Shown here one piece after another: positions 43,454 to 50,729 of a stretch of 64,000 bases of DNA (its first letter is position 1; each line of letters opens with the position of its first letter). Position numbers and translations under genes: made by a program. The DNA comes from Porphyromonas uenonis DSM 23387 = JCM 13868 (GTDB lineage: Bacteria > Bacteroidota > Bacteroidia > Bacteroidales > Porphyromonadaceae). The notes under the pieces are model-generated. The model ran no database searches and was not told where the DNA came from. It was given only the letters and a program-made list of their open reading frames with translations. The stretch is taken from the NCBI RefSeq assembly GCF_000482365.1, contig NZ_KI535307.1:62001-126000 (forward strand). The letters are read 5' to 3'.

Positions 43454-44179
43454 ATGAAAATCGCTATACTCGGATACGGGCGCATGGGGCATATGATCGA
43501 AGAGGTCGCCACCCAGCGCGGACATCAGGTGGTCGCTCGTATAGATAAGGCTGACGCTGCCCTACTGGAGGACGGTTCTCTGCGAGAGGCCGACGTCGCC
43601 ATTGAGTTCTCCACCCCTGAGAGTGGCTATCAGCTTTGCCTGGCTGCCCTAAAAGCGGGACTCCCCGTGGTCACAGGCAGTACGGGTTGGAAAGAGCAAC
43701 TAGAAAAGCTCAAGACTGAGGTGCAAAGCTCTGGACGTGGGGGACTCTTTGCAGCGTCCAACTTTAGCCTCGGAATGAATCTCATGATGATCCTCAACGA
43801 GCAGCTCGCCCAGCTCATGGCTCCCTACCCCGAGTACACGCCACGCATTCAGGAGACGCATCACATACACAAGCTTGATGCGCCCAGTGGTACTGCGATC
43901 ACACTCGCCGAGGGGCTCATCGAGCAGACCCCCTCGCTACACGACTGGCATCTAGGGCTTGAGACGCACGACGGCTCTCTCGGCATTGAGGCAATCCGCG
44001 AAGGCGAGGTGCCTGGCATCCACACCGTCATCTACCACTCTGACATCGACGAGATAACGCTTCGCCACGAGGCTTATAGCCGTCGGGGCTTTGCTCTAGG
44101 AGCCACCCTCGCCGCTGAGTATCTCCAGCAGCACCCTGTAGGCGTCTGGTCTATGCGTGACCTCATCCTACACAAATAG
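43454..44179 (+). CDS. dapB: 4-hydroxy-tetrahydrodipicolinate reductase
   Basis: The 241-residue NAD(P)H-dependent enzyme of lysine/diaminopimelate synthesis makes the peptidoglycan precursor DAP. It shows the Rossmann loop GYGRMGHMIEE (residues 7-17), the VVTGSTGW segment, SNFSLGMNLM, and the catalytic ETHHIHKLDAPSGTA motif with its His-His and Lys. I start at ATG 43454, where the protein begins directly with MKIAILGYG; 14 residues upstream in frame are untypical. The next gene, lepB, begins 26 bp later. Confidence 0.95.
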   Translation: MKIAILGYGRMGHMIEEVATQRGHQVVARIDKADAALLEDGSLREADVAIEFSTPESGYQLCLAALKAGLPVVTGSTGWKEQLEKLKTEVQSSGRGGLFAASNFSLGMNLMMILNEQLAQLMAPYPEYTPRIQETHHIHKLDAPSGTAITLAEGLIEQTPSLHDWHLGLETHDGSLGIEAIREGEVPGIHTVIYHSDIDEITLRHEAYSRRGFALGATLAAEYLQQHPVGVWSMRDLILHK

Positions 44180-44205
44180 TCCTTCCCACACACCCCATTC
44201 ACACT

Positions 44206-45624
44206 ATGAAAATGAAGCTTCACTGGCAAGACAAGACCATCTTTCAGAAGATTGTAGCCATCGTCATACCGATTCTCTACCTCCTCTTCTGTCTCCTCTG
44301 GGCTGGTCCCTTTTGGTTGATCTTCCTCCCCTTTATCCTGGACTATTACTTTACCAAGTTCATCAATTGGTCTTGGTACCGCAACATCAAGAACAAGACG
44401 CTGAGAGGCTTCGTCTCTCTGCTGGCAGACCTCCTCTGGGCGGTCATCGGCGTGCATCTGCTCAGCATCTTCTTCGTCCAGAACTTTGCCATCCCCACCT
44501 CTTCGCTGGAGAAGACGCTCCTCGTCGGTGACTACCTCTTTGTGGACAAAGTGACCTACGGTCCCCGTATGCCGATGACGCCACTGCAGGTGCCACTAAC
44601 GCAAAACCGCTTCCTCGGCCGTGAGTCTTACCTCAGCAAACCACAGCTCTCCTACAAGCGACTCAAAGGCATCAGAAAGGTACAGCGTGGCGATCTTGTC
44701 GTCTTCAACTTCCCCACAGGCGACACCGTCACGACCAAGGTGACCAATCCCGACTACTACTACCTCAAGGAGATGTATGGCGGACGGGCTGCGCTAGAGG
44801 CTCAACCGGAGGTCTTTGGCAAGATTGTCTACCGCCCCGTGGATCGTCGTGACCACTATGTGAAGCGCTGTGTAGGACTGCCTGGCGACCTCATCGAGAT
44901 ACGCAACAATGACATCTATATCAATGGCAAGCAACAGGCGCGTCCCGAGCATATGCAGCTCAACTACTGGGTCTGCACCCGTGGAGGATACTTCTCCAGT
45001 GAGGAGCTAAAGCATCTAGGCATTAGCCTCGACGATCAGCATGTCGTCTCTCCCTCACAGCTCTCTGCTGGCGACCTAGAGGCGATGGGCTTAGCTGGCG
45101 TCGACCCCAGCGACCTGCAGGCGCTCTACCTACTACCTCTTGCGGAGGCGATGCGCCAGCAATTGGCCAGTGATAGCCGTGTCGCTAAGATTGTTGTGTC
45201 GCAAGACCCCAATACCAATCTCTACCCCGTAGGCTATGACCTCGGCTGGACCCGTGACAACTACGGTCCACTACAGATACCGCGCAAGGGACTCACCATC
45301 GAACTGACGCCCGAAGCTTTAGCACTCTACAGTAGGTGTATACACAACTACGAGGGACACGCTCTCGAGCAGCGTCCCGACGGAACCGTTCTCATTGACG
45401 GACAGCCCGCCACGCACTACACCTTTGGGATGGACTACTACTATATGATGGGTGACAATCGCCACAACTCGGCCGATAGTCGCTACTGGGGCTTCGTTCC
45501 CGAAGATCATATCGTAGGGCGTCCCGCTCTCCTCTGGCTCTCGCTAGACAAGGATCTAGGTCTCTGGGGCGGCAAGATACGCTGGAGACGTATGATGCAC
45601 ACGATACATGGTCAGCCACTCTGA
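44206..45624 (+). CDS. lepB: Signal peptidase I
   Basis: A 472-residue type I signal peptidase, longer than E. coli LepB (324), as is common in Bacteroidota because of an insert between the catalytic regions. Membrane segments occupy the first ~95 residues. The catalytic Ser is in IPTSSLEKTLL (Ser99/100), the general-base Lys in RDHYVKRCVGLPGD (about residue 219), and the C-terminal box is MMGDNRHNSADSRYWGFVP. It removes signal peptides of exported proteins at the inner membrane. The next gene starts 17 bp before its stop. Confidence 0.94.
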   Translation: MKMKLHWQDKTIFQKIVAIVIPILYLLFCLLWAGPFWLIFLPFILDYYFTKFINWSWYRNIKNKTLRGFVSLLADLLWAVIGVHLLSIFFVQNFAIPTSSLEKTLLVGDYLFVDKVTYGPRMPMTPLQVPLTQNRFLGRESYLSKPQLSYKRLKGIRKVQRGDLVVFNFPTGDTVTTKVTNPDYYYLKEMYGGRAALEAQPEVFGKIVYRPVDRRDHYVKRCVGLPGDLIEIRNNDIYINGKQQARPEHMQLNYWVCTRGGYFSSEELKHLGISLDDQHVVSPSQLSAGDLEAMGLAGVDPSDLQALYLLPLAEAMRQQLASDSRVAKIVVSQDPNTNLYPVGYDLGWTRDNYGPLQIPRKGLTIELTPEALALYSRCIHNYEGHALEQRPDGTVLIDGQPATHYTFGMDYYYMMGDNRHNSADSRYWGFVPEDHIVGRPALLWLSLDKDLGLWGGKIRWRRMMHTIHGQPL

Positions 45625-46093
45625 CATAGCAACGAAGAGACGAGCCACCTGGCTACGCTGGGGACTTCCGACGATCATAGTAGTACTCATTATCGTCGGA
45701 CGGCTCTTCTTCTTTGTCTATCGTCAGCCCACACCTAGCGGAAGCAACTACCACCTGATGAGTCGCATCGCACAGCCACATCGTGGCGATGACGTACTCC
45801 TCAAGCTAACCGCCGATAGCTTAGCGGGAAGCGAGCTGATACTACGAGTCGTGGGCGAGCCAAGCGACACCTTGCGCTTTACCGAGGGCAAACTCCTAGT
45901 TCTGGGCAAGCGTGGTCGGAAAACCTTTACCATGCCACTCCCCCAGCCTTTACAGCAAAGTACTTACGAAGTGGTCTTGGCAGCCGATGAATATTGGCTC
46001 TTAGCCAAGCCCCCGCTCACGGCAGAGACGATAGACTCTCGCCACCTCGGACCGATCCACCGCTCAGAGATCTCAGCAACAGTCATATGGTAG
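45608..46093 (+). CDS. Signal-peptidase-like protein lacking the catalytic motifs
   Basis: The 161-residue product has one N-terminal membrane span (LPTIIVVLIIVGRLFFFV) and then a small beta-rich region. Its C-terminal stretch DEYWLLA...DSRHLGPIHRSEI can be laid over the last box of signal peptidase I (YYMMGDNRHNSADSRYWG...). The Ser and Lys boxes are not recognisable. It overlaps lepB by 17 bp and wbqC by 7 bp, so it is translationally tied to both. I infer a degenerate LepB paralogue, perhaps a non-enzymatic partner; a different origin is possible. Confidence 0.62.
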   Translation: MVSHSDIATKRRATWLRWGLPTIIVVLIIVGRLFFFVYRQPTPSGSNYHLMSRIAQPHRGDDVLLKLTADSLAGSELILRVVGEPSDTLRFTEGKLLVLGKRGRKTFTMPLPQPLQQSTYEVVLAADEYWLLAKPPLTAETIDSRHLGPIHRSEISATVIW

Positions 46094-46740
46094 TGCTCCC
46101 CACGGCATACGCTCCCTCGATCGCCTATATGAGCTACCTGCTGGACGGTTCCACTCGTATTGAGGCGCACGAGTACTATCAGAAGCAAACCTACCGCAAT
46201 CGCTGCGCCATCGTTGGCGCCGAGGGGGTGATGAAGCTCTCTATCCCCGTCCTCGCCGGCTCCTCACAGCAGTGCCCTGTACAGTCGGTGCAGATCGCTG
46301 AGCATGACAACTGGCGGCACAAGCACTGGTACACCATAGAGACCTGCTACGGTGCATCACCTTACTACGAGTACTACGCTCCCGACTTAGCGCCACTCTA
46401 CCTCGACAAGGAGCGCCGATCCACATCGCTCTACCAGCACAATCAGCGACTCATCATACGCATCTGCCAGCTCATCCACCTACCCTACCAGTGGCAAGAG
46501 ACGGAGCAGTATGTCGGCATCTCCGCAGGCGTGTGCTCACAGATCCTGCCGCCCATCACAACCGCCAGCACAGCGACCCAAAAGACTATCGCCTCCGTCC
46601 CGTACTACCAAGTCTTCGCCGGATCGCTCGGCTTCGTCGCCAATCTCAGTATCCTCGACCTGCTCTTCAATATGGGACCCGAGTCGCTCCTCGTCTTACG
46701 ACAGCTCCACGACCAGCTCTCGGGCATCTCGCTTCTCTAG
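46087..46740 (+). CDS. WbqC family protein
   Basis: The 217-residue protein has the WbqC-like features: the N-terminal LPTAYAPSIAYMSYLL, the YQKQTYRNRCAIVGAEG segment (residues about 32-48), KLSIPVLAG, and the HDNWRHKHWYTIETCYG motif with YYEYY soon after. WbqC-like proteins are linked to O-antigen or surface polysaccharide clusters; their reaction is not known. I start at ATG 46087, which overlaps the previous stop by 7 bp. The gene's end converges with the minus-strand gene at 46737 (4-bp overlap). Confidence 0.88.
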   Translation: MVVLPTAYAPSIAYMSYLLDGSTRIEAHEYYQKQTYRNRCAIVGAEGVMKLSIPVLAGSSQQCPVQSVQIAEHDNWRHKHWYTIETCYGASPYYEYYAPDLAPLYLDKERRSTSLYQHNQRLIIRICQLIHLPYQWQETEQYVGISAGVCSQILPPITTASTATQKTIASVPYYQVFAGSLGFVANLSILDLLFNMGPESLLVLRQLHDQLSGISLL

Positions 46741-47093
46741 GGATTAGCGTAGCCATGGGCCACAACCGCCGTCATAAAGACGCCGAAGATTAGGACGAAG
46801 ATTATAAGCCAAAAGAAAGAGATACAAGCCCCAGCGATGGCTAGACCTCGTGGCTTACGAAAGATGCCAATAGTAGAGAAGATGGCTCCTAAGACCCATA
46901 CAATCCAACCTACGACGGGGAACCAACCTACGACTAGGGCGACCAGCGACAAGGCAAAGCCTGCAGTACCTAGAGAGTTCTTCTGCGGACTCTGTACCAC
47001 GTTCTGTACATAGACATTTGTTACTGGCTTAGCGGGTTGCTCCGGTATTCGATTCACGTAGTGAGGAGGAGGTGGCGGTGTCTTTACTTCCAT
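46737..47093 (-). CDS. Small membrane protein, copy 1 of a duplicated pair
   Basis: The 118-residue product has a proline-rich polar N-terminus (KTPPPPPHYVNR), then three hydrophobic segments: GTAGFALSLVALVVGW, VVGWIVWVLGAIFSTIGIF and the C-terminal SFFWLIIFVLIFGVFM. It resembles DUF4190-like small membrane proteins, but I cannot name a family with certainty. It is a close paralogue of the product at 47397-47729, sharing the MEV start, KPVTN.YVQN, LGTAGFALS and GIFRKPR. The promoter regions are also alike, so this is a recent tandem duplication of gene plus promoter. Confidence 0.72.
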   Translation of the reverse strand: MEVKTPPPPPHYVNRIPEQPAKPVTNVYVQNVVQSPQKNSLGTAGFALSLVALVVGWFPVVGWIVWVLGAIFSTIGIFRKPRGLAIAGACISFFWLIIFVLIFGVFMTAVVAHGYANP

Positions 47094-47123
47094 AGGGAAC
47101 TAGTTGATAATGGTTTGTAGTGC

Positions 47124-47131
47124 CAAAGATA
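47124..47131 (-). promoter_or_regulatory. -7 box of duplicated gene, copy 1
   Basis: TATCTTTG on the minus strand, 31 bp before the start at 47093. The surrounding sequence is nearly the same as at 47760-47767. Confidence 0.6.
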
Positions 47132-47209
47132 CGAATAGCAAACAATAAGGACCCCTCAATGAGGTAACCGTAGATTCAACTACCAAAGGCTCCTTACGTA
47201 GAGGCACAT

Positions 47210-47255
47210 GAAACACGCCCAAGCTCTAAGATTAGAACTGGGGCGTGTTTCTATT
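47210..47255 (-). terminator. Strong hairpin between the duplicated genes
   Basis: The arms GAAACACGCCC (47210-47220) and GGGCGTGTTTC (47241-47251) form an 11-bp perfect stem. It would lie downstream of copy 2 on the minus strand; no proper T-run follows in that direction. On the plus strand it is followed by TATTTAT. Confidence 0.5.
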
Positions 47256-47301
47256 TATAGCGTGAGGCTCATAGGCCAGACACTCTACTGACTAGTATGT
47301 C

Positions 47302-47391
47302 TTACTGCTTGTCAAAGGGTAGCGTAGCCACTCCCCCGTCGATCATCTGCAGGCGGACATAGTAGCGAGACGACCAGCTCTCAGGCCCCCC
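47302..47391 (-). pseudogene. Possible 3' gene remnant
   Basis: A 29-codon open stretch without a start codon encodes a protein-like end (SRYYVRLQMIDGGVATLPFD then KQ and stop). It begins after an in-frame TAG and ends in TAA. It reads like the C-terminus of a deleted gene, but I cannot name the parent and chance is not excluded. Confidence 0.25.
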
Positions 47392-47396
47392 CTACA

Positions 47397-47729
47397 CTAG
47401 AAAACGTCCTCGTAAGTCGTCAAGATACCGGAGGCCCAAATGACTATTATAAGCCAACAGAAAGAGAGCCAAACCCCTGCAATGGCTGGATATCTTGGCT
47501 TACGAAAGATCCCAAGGCCAGAAAAGATAGCTCCCAGAACCCATACAATAAAGCCCAGTTCTGGCACCCAGCCTACGACGAAGGTGACAGCCGACAAGGC
47601 GAAGCCAGCAGTACCTAGAGGGTTCTTGCACGGACTCGGCACCGCGTTCTGGACATAGTCATTTGTTACTGGCTTGTCCTGTTGCTCCTTATTTCGGTTT
47701 TCATAGGGTGAAGGAGTATTTACTTCCAT
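47397..47729 (-). CDS. Small membrane protein, copy 2 of a duplicated pair
   Basis: The 110-residue product has a polar N-terminus (MEVNTPSPYENRNKEQQ) and three hydrophobic segments (GTAGFALSAVTFVVGW, GFIVWVLGAIFSGLGIF, LSFCWLIIVIWASGIL). It parallels the protein at 46737-47093 throughout, with divergence mostly at the ends. The gene stands alone with its own TATCTTTG box, which was duplicated along with it. Function unknown; it may be a surface or stress-related small protein. Confidence 0.72.
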   Translation of the reverse strand: MEVNTPSPYENRNKEQQDKPVTNDYVQNAVPSPCKNPLGTAGFALSAVTFVVGWVPELGFIVWVLGAIFSGLGIFRKPRYPAIAGVWLSFCWLIIVIWASGILTTYEDVF

Positions 47730-47759
47730 AGGAAGCTAGTTGAAAATGGTTGGTAGTGC

Positions 47760-47767
47760 CAAAGATA
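47760..47767 (-). promoter_or_regulatory. -7 box of duplicated gene, copy 2
   Basis: TATCTTTG on the minus strand, 31 bp before the start at 47729, the same distance as for copy 1. Confidence 0.6.
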
Positions 47768-47864
47768 CGAAAAGCAAACAATAGCGACTTCATAGTCCTA
47801 CGACACGTGGGGAGCCTTAGCACTAGATTGCACCCGTAGTAACAGTCCCGTCACATTATCAGCA

Positions 47865-47872
47865 TATCTTTG
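47865..47872 (+). promoter_or_regulatory. -7 box for the three-repeat secreted protein
   Basis: TATCTTTG, 101 bp before the ATG at 47974. No clear -33 element. Confidence 0.55.
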
Positions 47873-47973
47873 CCTCCGCAACTGCTCTAGTGAGCAGTAC
47901 TTTGTGATGCGCTCTAGATAGAGACTGCGCATCATCAAGCCTAATCACTATAAGTAAACCTTATCACTTTACT

Positions 47974-50448
47974 ATGAGACAAAAACTTTACCTCCTCACC
48001 TTACTACTTCTAGGACTACTGAGCTCCTCACACGCTCAGAGCAATCCATACGGAGTAAATCCGACAGCCACCCCTATCGCCTGTACGACGATAGACTTAG
48101 ACTTCGAAGATCAGCAAATCCCTACTGGCTGGCTCAATGTATCTCTAGAGGGATCACGCCAGTGGGTCCTTAAGACCTTTGACGAGAATACGGCTCTACG
48201 TATGACAGCTTACCAATCGGGGAGCAAGTGTACCACAGCTTTCGTATCCCCTCTGATTGAGTTCCCTGAGAATGAGGGGCGGGGCTATCAGCTAAACTTC
48301 TGGAGTCATACAGGCTATGCCAATGGCGCAAAGCTCGTGACGAAGCTACTCGATCGTAATGGCAACGTGGTACAAGTCCTAGAGGAGTTCATCAAAGAGA
48401 ATCATCCAGACTGGGCTCCCTTTTGGGATGAGCACACCCTCTACTTACCTGACACGACAGAACCTGGCTATATATGCTTTGAATATATCGGTAATGACGA
48501 CAATACGCAAGGGCCGATTATGACCACAACCTACGAAATCGATGACATCGTTGTAGAGCCTGCCAACGCTAAGCAAGAGCTCACAGCCTCCGTAAGTAGC
48601 TACGACTTCTACAGTCGTGAGATCAACAAGGATCACACCTACACCATCACCTTCCTTGGGCGCAACCTTCCTGAAGACATACAGCTCTCACTCACCGATA
48701 GTAGCAAGGTATTTACCCTGAGCACCACAACACTACCGAAGGAGGGCGGAGAGCTGGTCATCACTTACCACCCTACAGAGGGCGGCAGTCACTCAGCCTC
48801 TCTCTCCGCGACGTCTGGAGATCTCTATGAGGGGATCATGCTCTACGGACGTGGTTTAGATCCCTCTAATCCCTACAATGTGGATGTCGCTATGGCTCCG
48901 CAAGCTCTCGATGAAAACTTTGAGCCAACTGGGTGGGACGACTCTGGCTACAATCTCCCCAAGGGATGGAGTCAGATCCCCCTCAAAGGTCGTGTAGCGT
49001 GGGAGGTCAAGGATTACAACAGCAATAGGTTCCTACATATCAATCCCTTTGGTCTAGGAGTTGAGGTTGAGACGGCCGTAACGACACCTTTGATCGATAT
49101 GGATCCGACAAAGAGCTACACACTATCCTTCGATTACAACTGGGGCTTCGCCAATGGAGCCGAGCTGTCTGTTTTGCTTTTAGACAAGACAGGCAAGGTG
49201 GTTAAGGAGCTCACAACTCTCACCCACAAAGACAATGTGCTATGGAAAGATGACTTCACACCGATGGAGATTTTGTTACCTTCAGGCTGTGATGATAGCT
49301 TTATCGCCTTTTTATACAAGGGGCTAGACAGTAACGACAAGAGCCTGAAGCGCACGACCGCTTACCGCCTAGACAATGTCAAAGTGTATGCTGAGGGCGA
49401 TCAGTCCTCATCGGGTAGCATCAAGGCGAGTGAGTCTCGCGTGGACTTTGGAGAGTTTCTCATTGGAGAGAGTGACTCTTACCAGATCAAACTCACTGGA
49501 GAGGGCTTAAGTGAGGATATGACGATATCCCTAGAGGGTGATAAGGGTTTTACCATTAGCCCCACGACCCTACCCAAGGAGGGCGGGGTTATAACGGTCT
49601 CCTTTGATGCGAAAAAGTCGGGATCATTTACCACTAAGATCCTAGTAAAGAGTGGCAAGGCTTCTCTGACGATCCCTGTGCTAGCGACCGTAGAGGGCGA
49701 CGAAGGCGATGACAACAATCCGACCCAAGGCTCCTACCACTTTGACACAACGGCAACGCCTATCGCTCTCAACGAGGACTTTGAGTCTGGTTCCTTACCA
49801 GAGGGGTGGACATCACAGGCTCTGAAAGGAACTCGCCAATGGATTATCAAGCAGTACAACAATAATCAGTATGCCCAGTTCTCAGCACATAAGAGTGGAG
49901 AGGAACTGACCGTAGGACTCATTACGCCTCTTGTAGCGATAGACGCTGCTAAGGAGTACGAGCTACAGTTTGACCTCAAGAGTGGATTTTGCAATGGAGC
50001 GACCCTCAGAGTCTGCCTTTACGATGCTCAGGGACAACTGACTAAGGATCTTAAGACATTCACTGCTACGGATCCAGCTCAGGGATATGCTAAGGACTTC
50101 ACCACAGAGACTATCGCCTTGCCTAAGGGCACAAGCAACAGCTTCATCCTCTTCGAGTACGCAGGCGACGATAGCTCTCAGACCAAGCGGACCACGACCT
50201 ATCAGGTAGACAATGTCAAGGTCAGTCAGATCACATCACTGCAAAATGTGGTCGCAACTCCTGCCTACACAATTGATGGGGTTAAGTTGATCCTTACAGA
50301 TCATGGATCCCTGACACTCTACACAGTAGATGGTACGATCGTGGCACAGGGTGATTACCCTGCTATGAGCCAGATAACACTTGAGCCGAGCAGATGCTAC
50401 ATCCTGCTACTGAACGGCATCGCTTACAAGGTTATGACTCTGGAGTAA
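47974..50448 (+). CDS. Secreted protein with three choice-of-anchor-J-like repeats
   Basis: The 824-residue product has a signal peptide (LYLLTLLLLGLLSSSHAQ). Three jelly-roll-like modules of about 170 residues follow, starting near residues 25, 300 and 587; each contains a DFE/ENFE start, a GW....L.G.R.W core, NGA followed by a strand, and a YEIDD/YRLDN/YQVDN V.V ending, as in choice-of-anchor-J/cleaved-adhesin domains. Two Ig-like linkers with FTLSTTTLPKEGGE and FTISPTTLPKEGGV separate them. The C-terminal ~70 residues (LTLYTVDGTIVAQGDY to the end) resemble a type IX secretion sorting domain. Probably a cell-surface adhesin; its ligand is unknown. Confidence 0.8.
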   Translation: MRQKLYLLTLLLLGLLSSSHAQSNPYGVNPTATPIACTTIDLDFEDQQIPTGWLNVSLEGSRQWVLKTFDENTALRMTAYQSGSKCTTAFVSPLIEFPENEGRGYQLNFWSHTGYANGAKLVTKLLDRNGNVVQVLEEFIKENHPDWAPFWDEHTLYLPDTTEPGYICFEYIGNDDNTQGPIMTTTYEIDDIVVEPANAKQELTASVSSYDFYSREINKDHTYTITFLGRNLPEDIQLSLTDSSKVFTLSTTTLPKEGGELVITYHPTEGGSHSASLSATSGDLYEGIMLYGRGLDPSNPYNVDVAMAPQALDENFEPTGWDDSGYNLPKGWSQIPLKGRVAWEVKDYNSNRFLHINPFGLGVEVETAVTTPLIDMDPTKSYTLSFDYNWGFANGAELSVLLLDKTGKVVKELTTLTHKDNVLWKDDFTPMEILLPSGCDDSFIAFLYKGLDSNDKSLKRTTAYRLDNVKVYAEGDQSSSGSIKASESRVDFGEFLIGESDSYQIKLTGEGLSEDMTISLEGDKGFTISPTTLPKEGGVITVSFDAKKSGSFTTKILVKSGKASLTIPVLATVEGDEGDDNNPTQGSYHFDTTATPIALNEDFESGSLPEGWTSQALKGTRQWIIKQYNNNQYAQFSAHKSGEELTVGLITPLVAIDAAKEYELQFDLKSGFCNGATLRVCLYDAQGQLTKDLKTFTATDPAQGYAKDFTTETIALPKGTSNSFILFEYAGDDSSQTKRTTTYQVDNVKVSQITSLQNVVATPAYTIDGVKLILTDHGSLTLYTVDGTIVAQGDYPAMSQITLEPSRCYILLLNGIAYKVMTLE

Positions 50449-50548
50449 TCACGAGGAGTCTCAACTTAATATCTAGAAAGGGTCAAGCCCCCTGGACGAT
50501 AATCGGGGACTAGCAGAGAGTCCTTTACAAAGTCCTCACGCTAGGTAG

Positions 50549-50626
50549 CGTACCAGCGCCAAGCCAAAGGTCGATGTAGAGGCACTGCTGCAGGAGTTAC
50601 CCGCACGGATAGTAGCCCGCATCTAG
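50549..50626 (+). pseudogene. Possible 3' gene remnant before a terminator
   Basis: Twenty-five codons without a start (SAKPKVDVEALLQELPARIV and a short end, then TAG) lie directly before the strong terminator at 50640-50682. The position fits the tail of a lost gene; the parent is not recognisable. Confidence 0.25.
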
Positions 50627-50639
50627 TTTACTTTGTCAT

Positions 50640-50682
50640 AGTCACGCCTAGGAGCAACCGCTTTTCTAGGCGTGACTTTTTC
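50640..50682 (+). terminator. Rho-independent terminator
   Basis: The arms AGTCACGCCTAG (50640-50651) and CTAGGCGTGACT (50666-50677) form a perfect 12-bp stem followed by TTTTTCG. It closes the 281-bp gap after the secreted-protein gene. Confidence 0.85.
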
Positions 50683-50729
50683 GTTCCACCCCGATATACT
50701 CTTTATCGTCAGGAGGAGCAAATCCTCAC

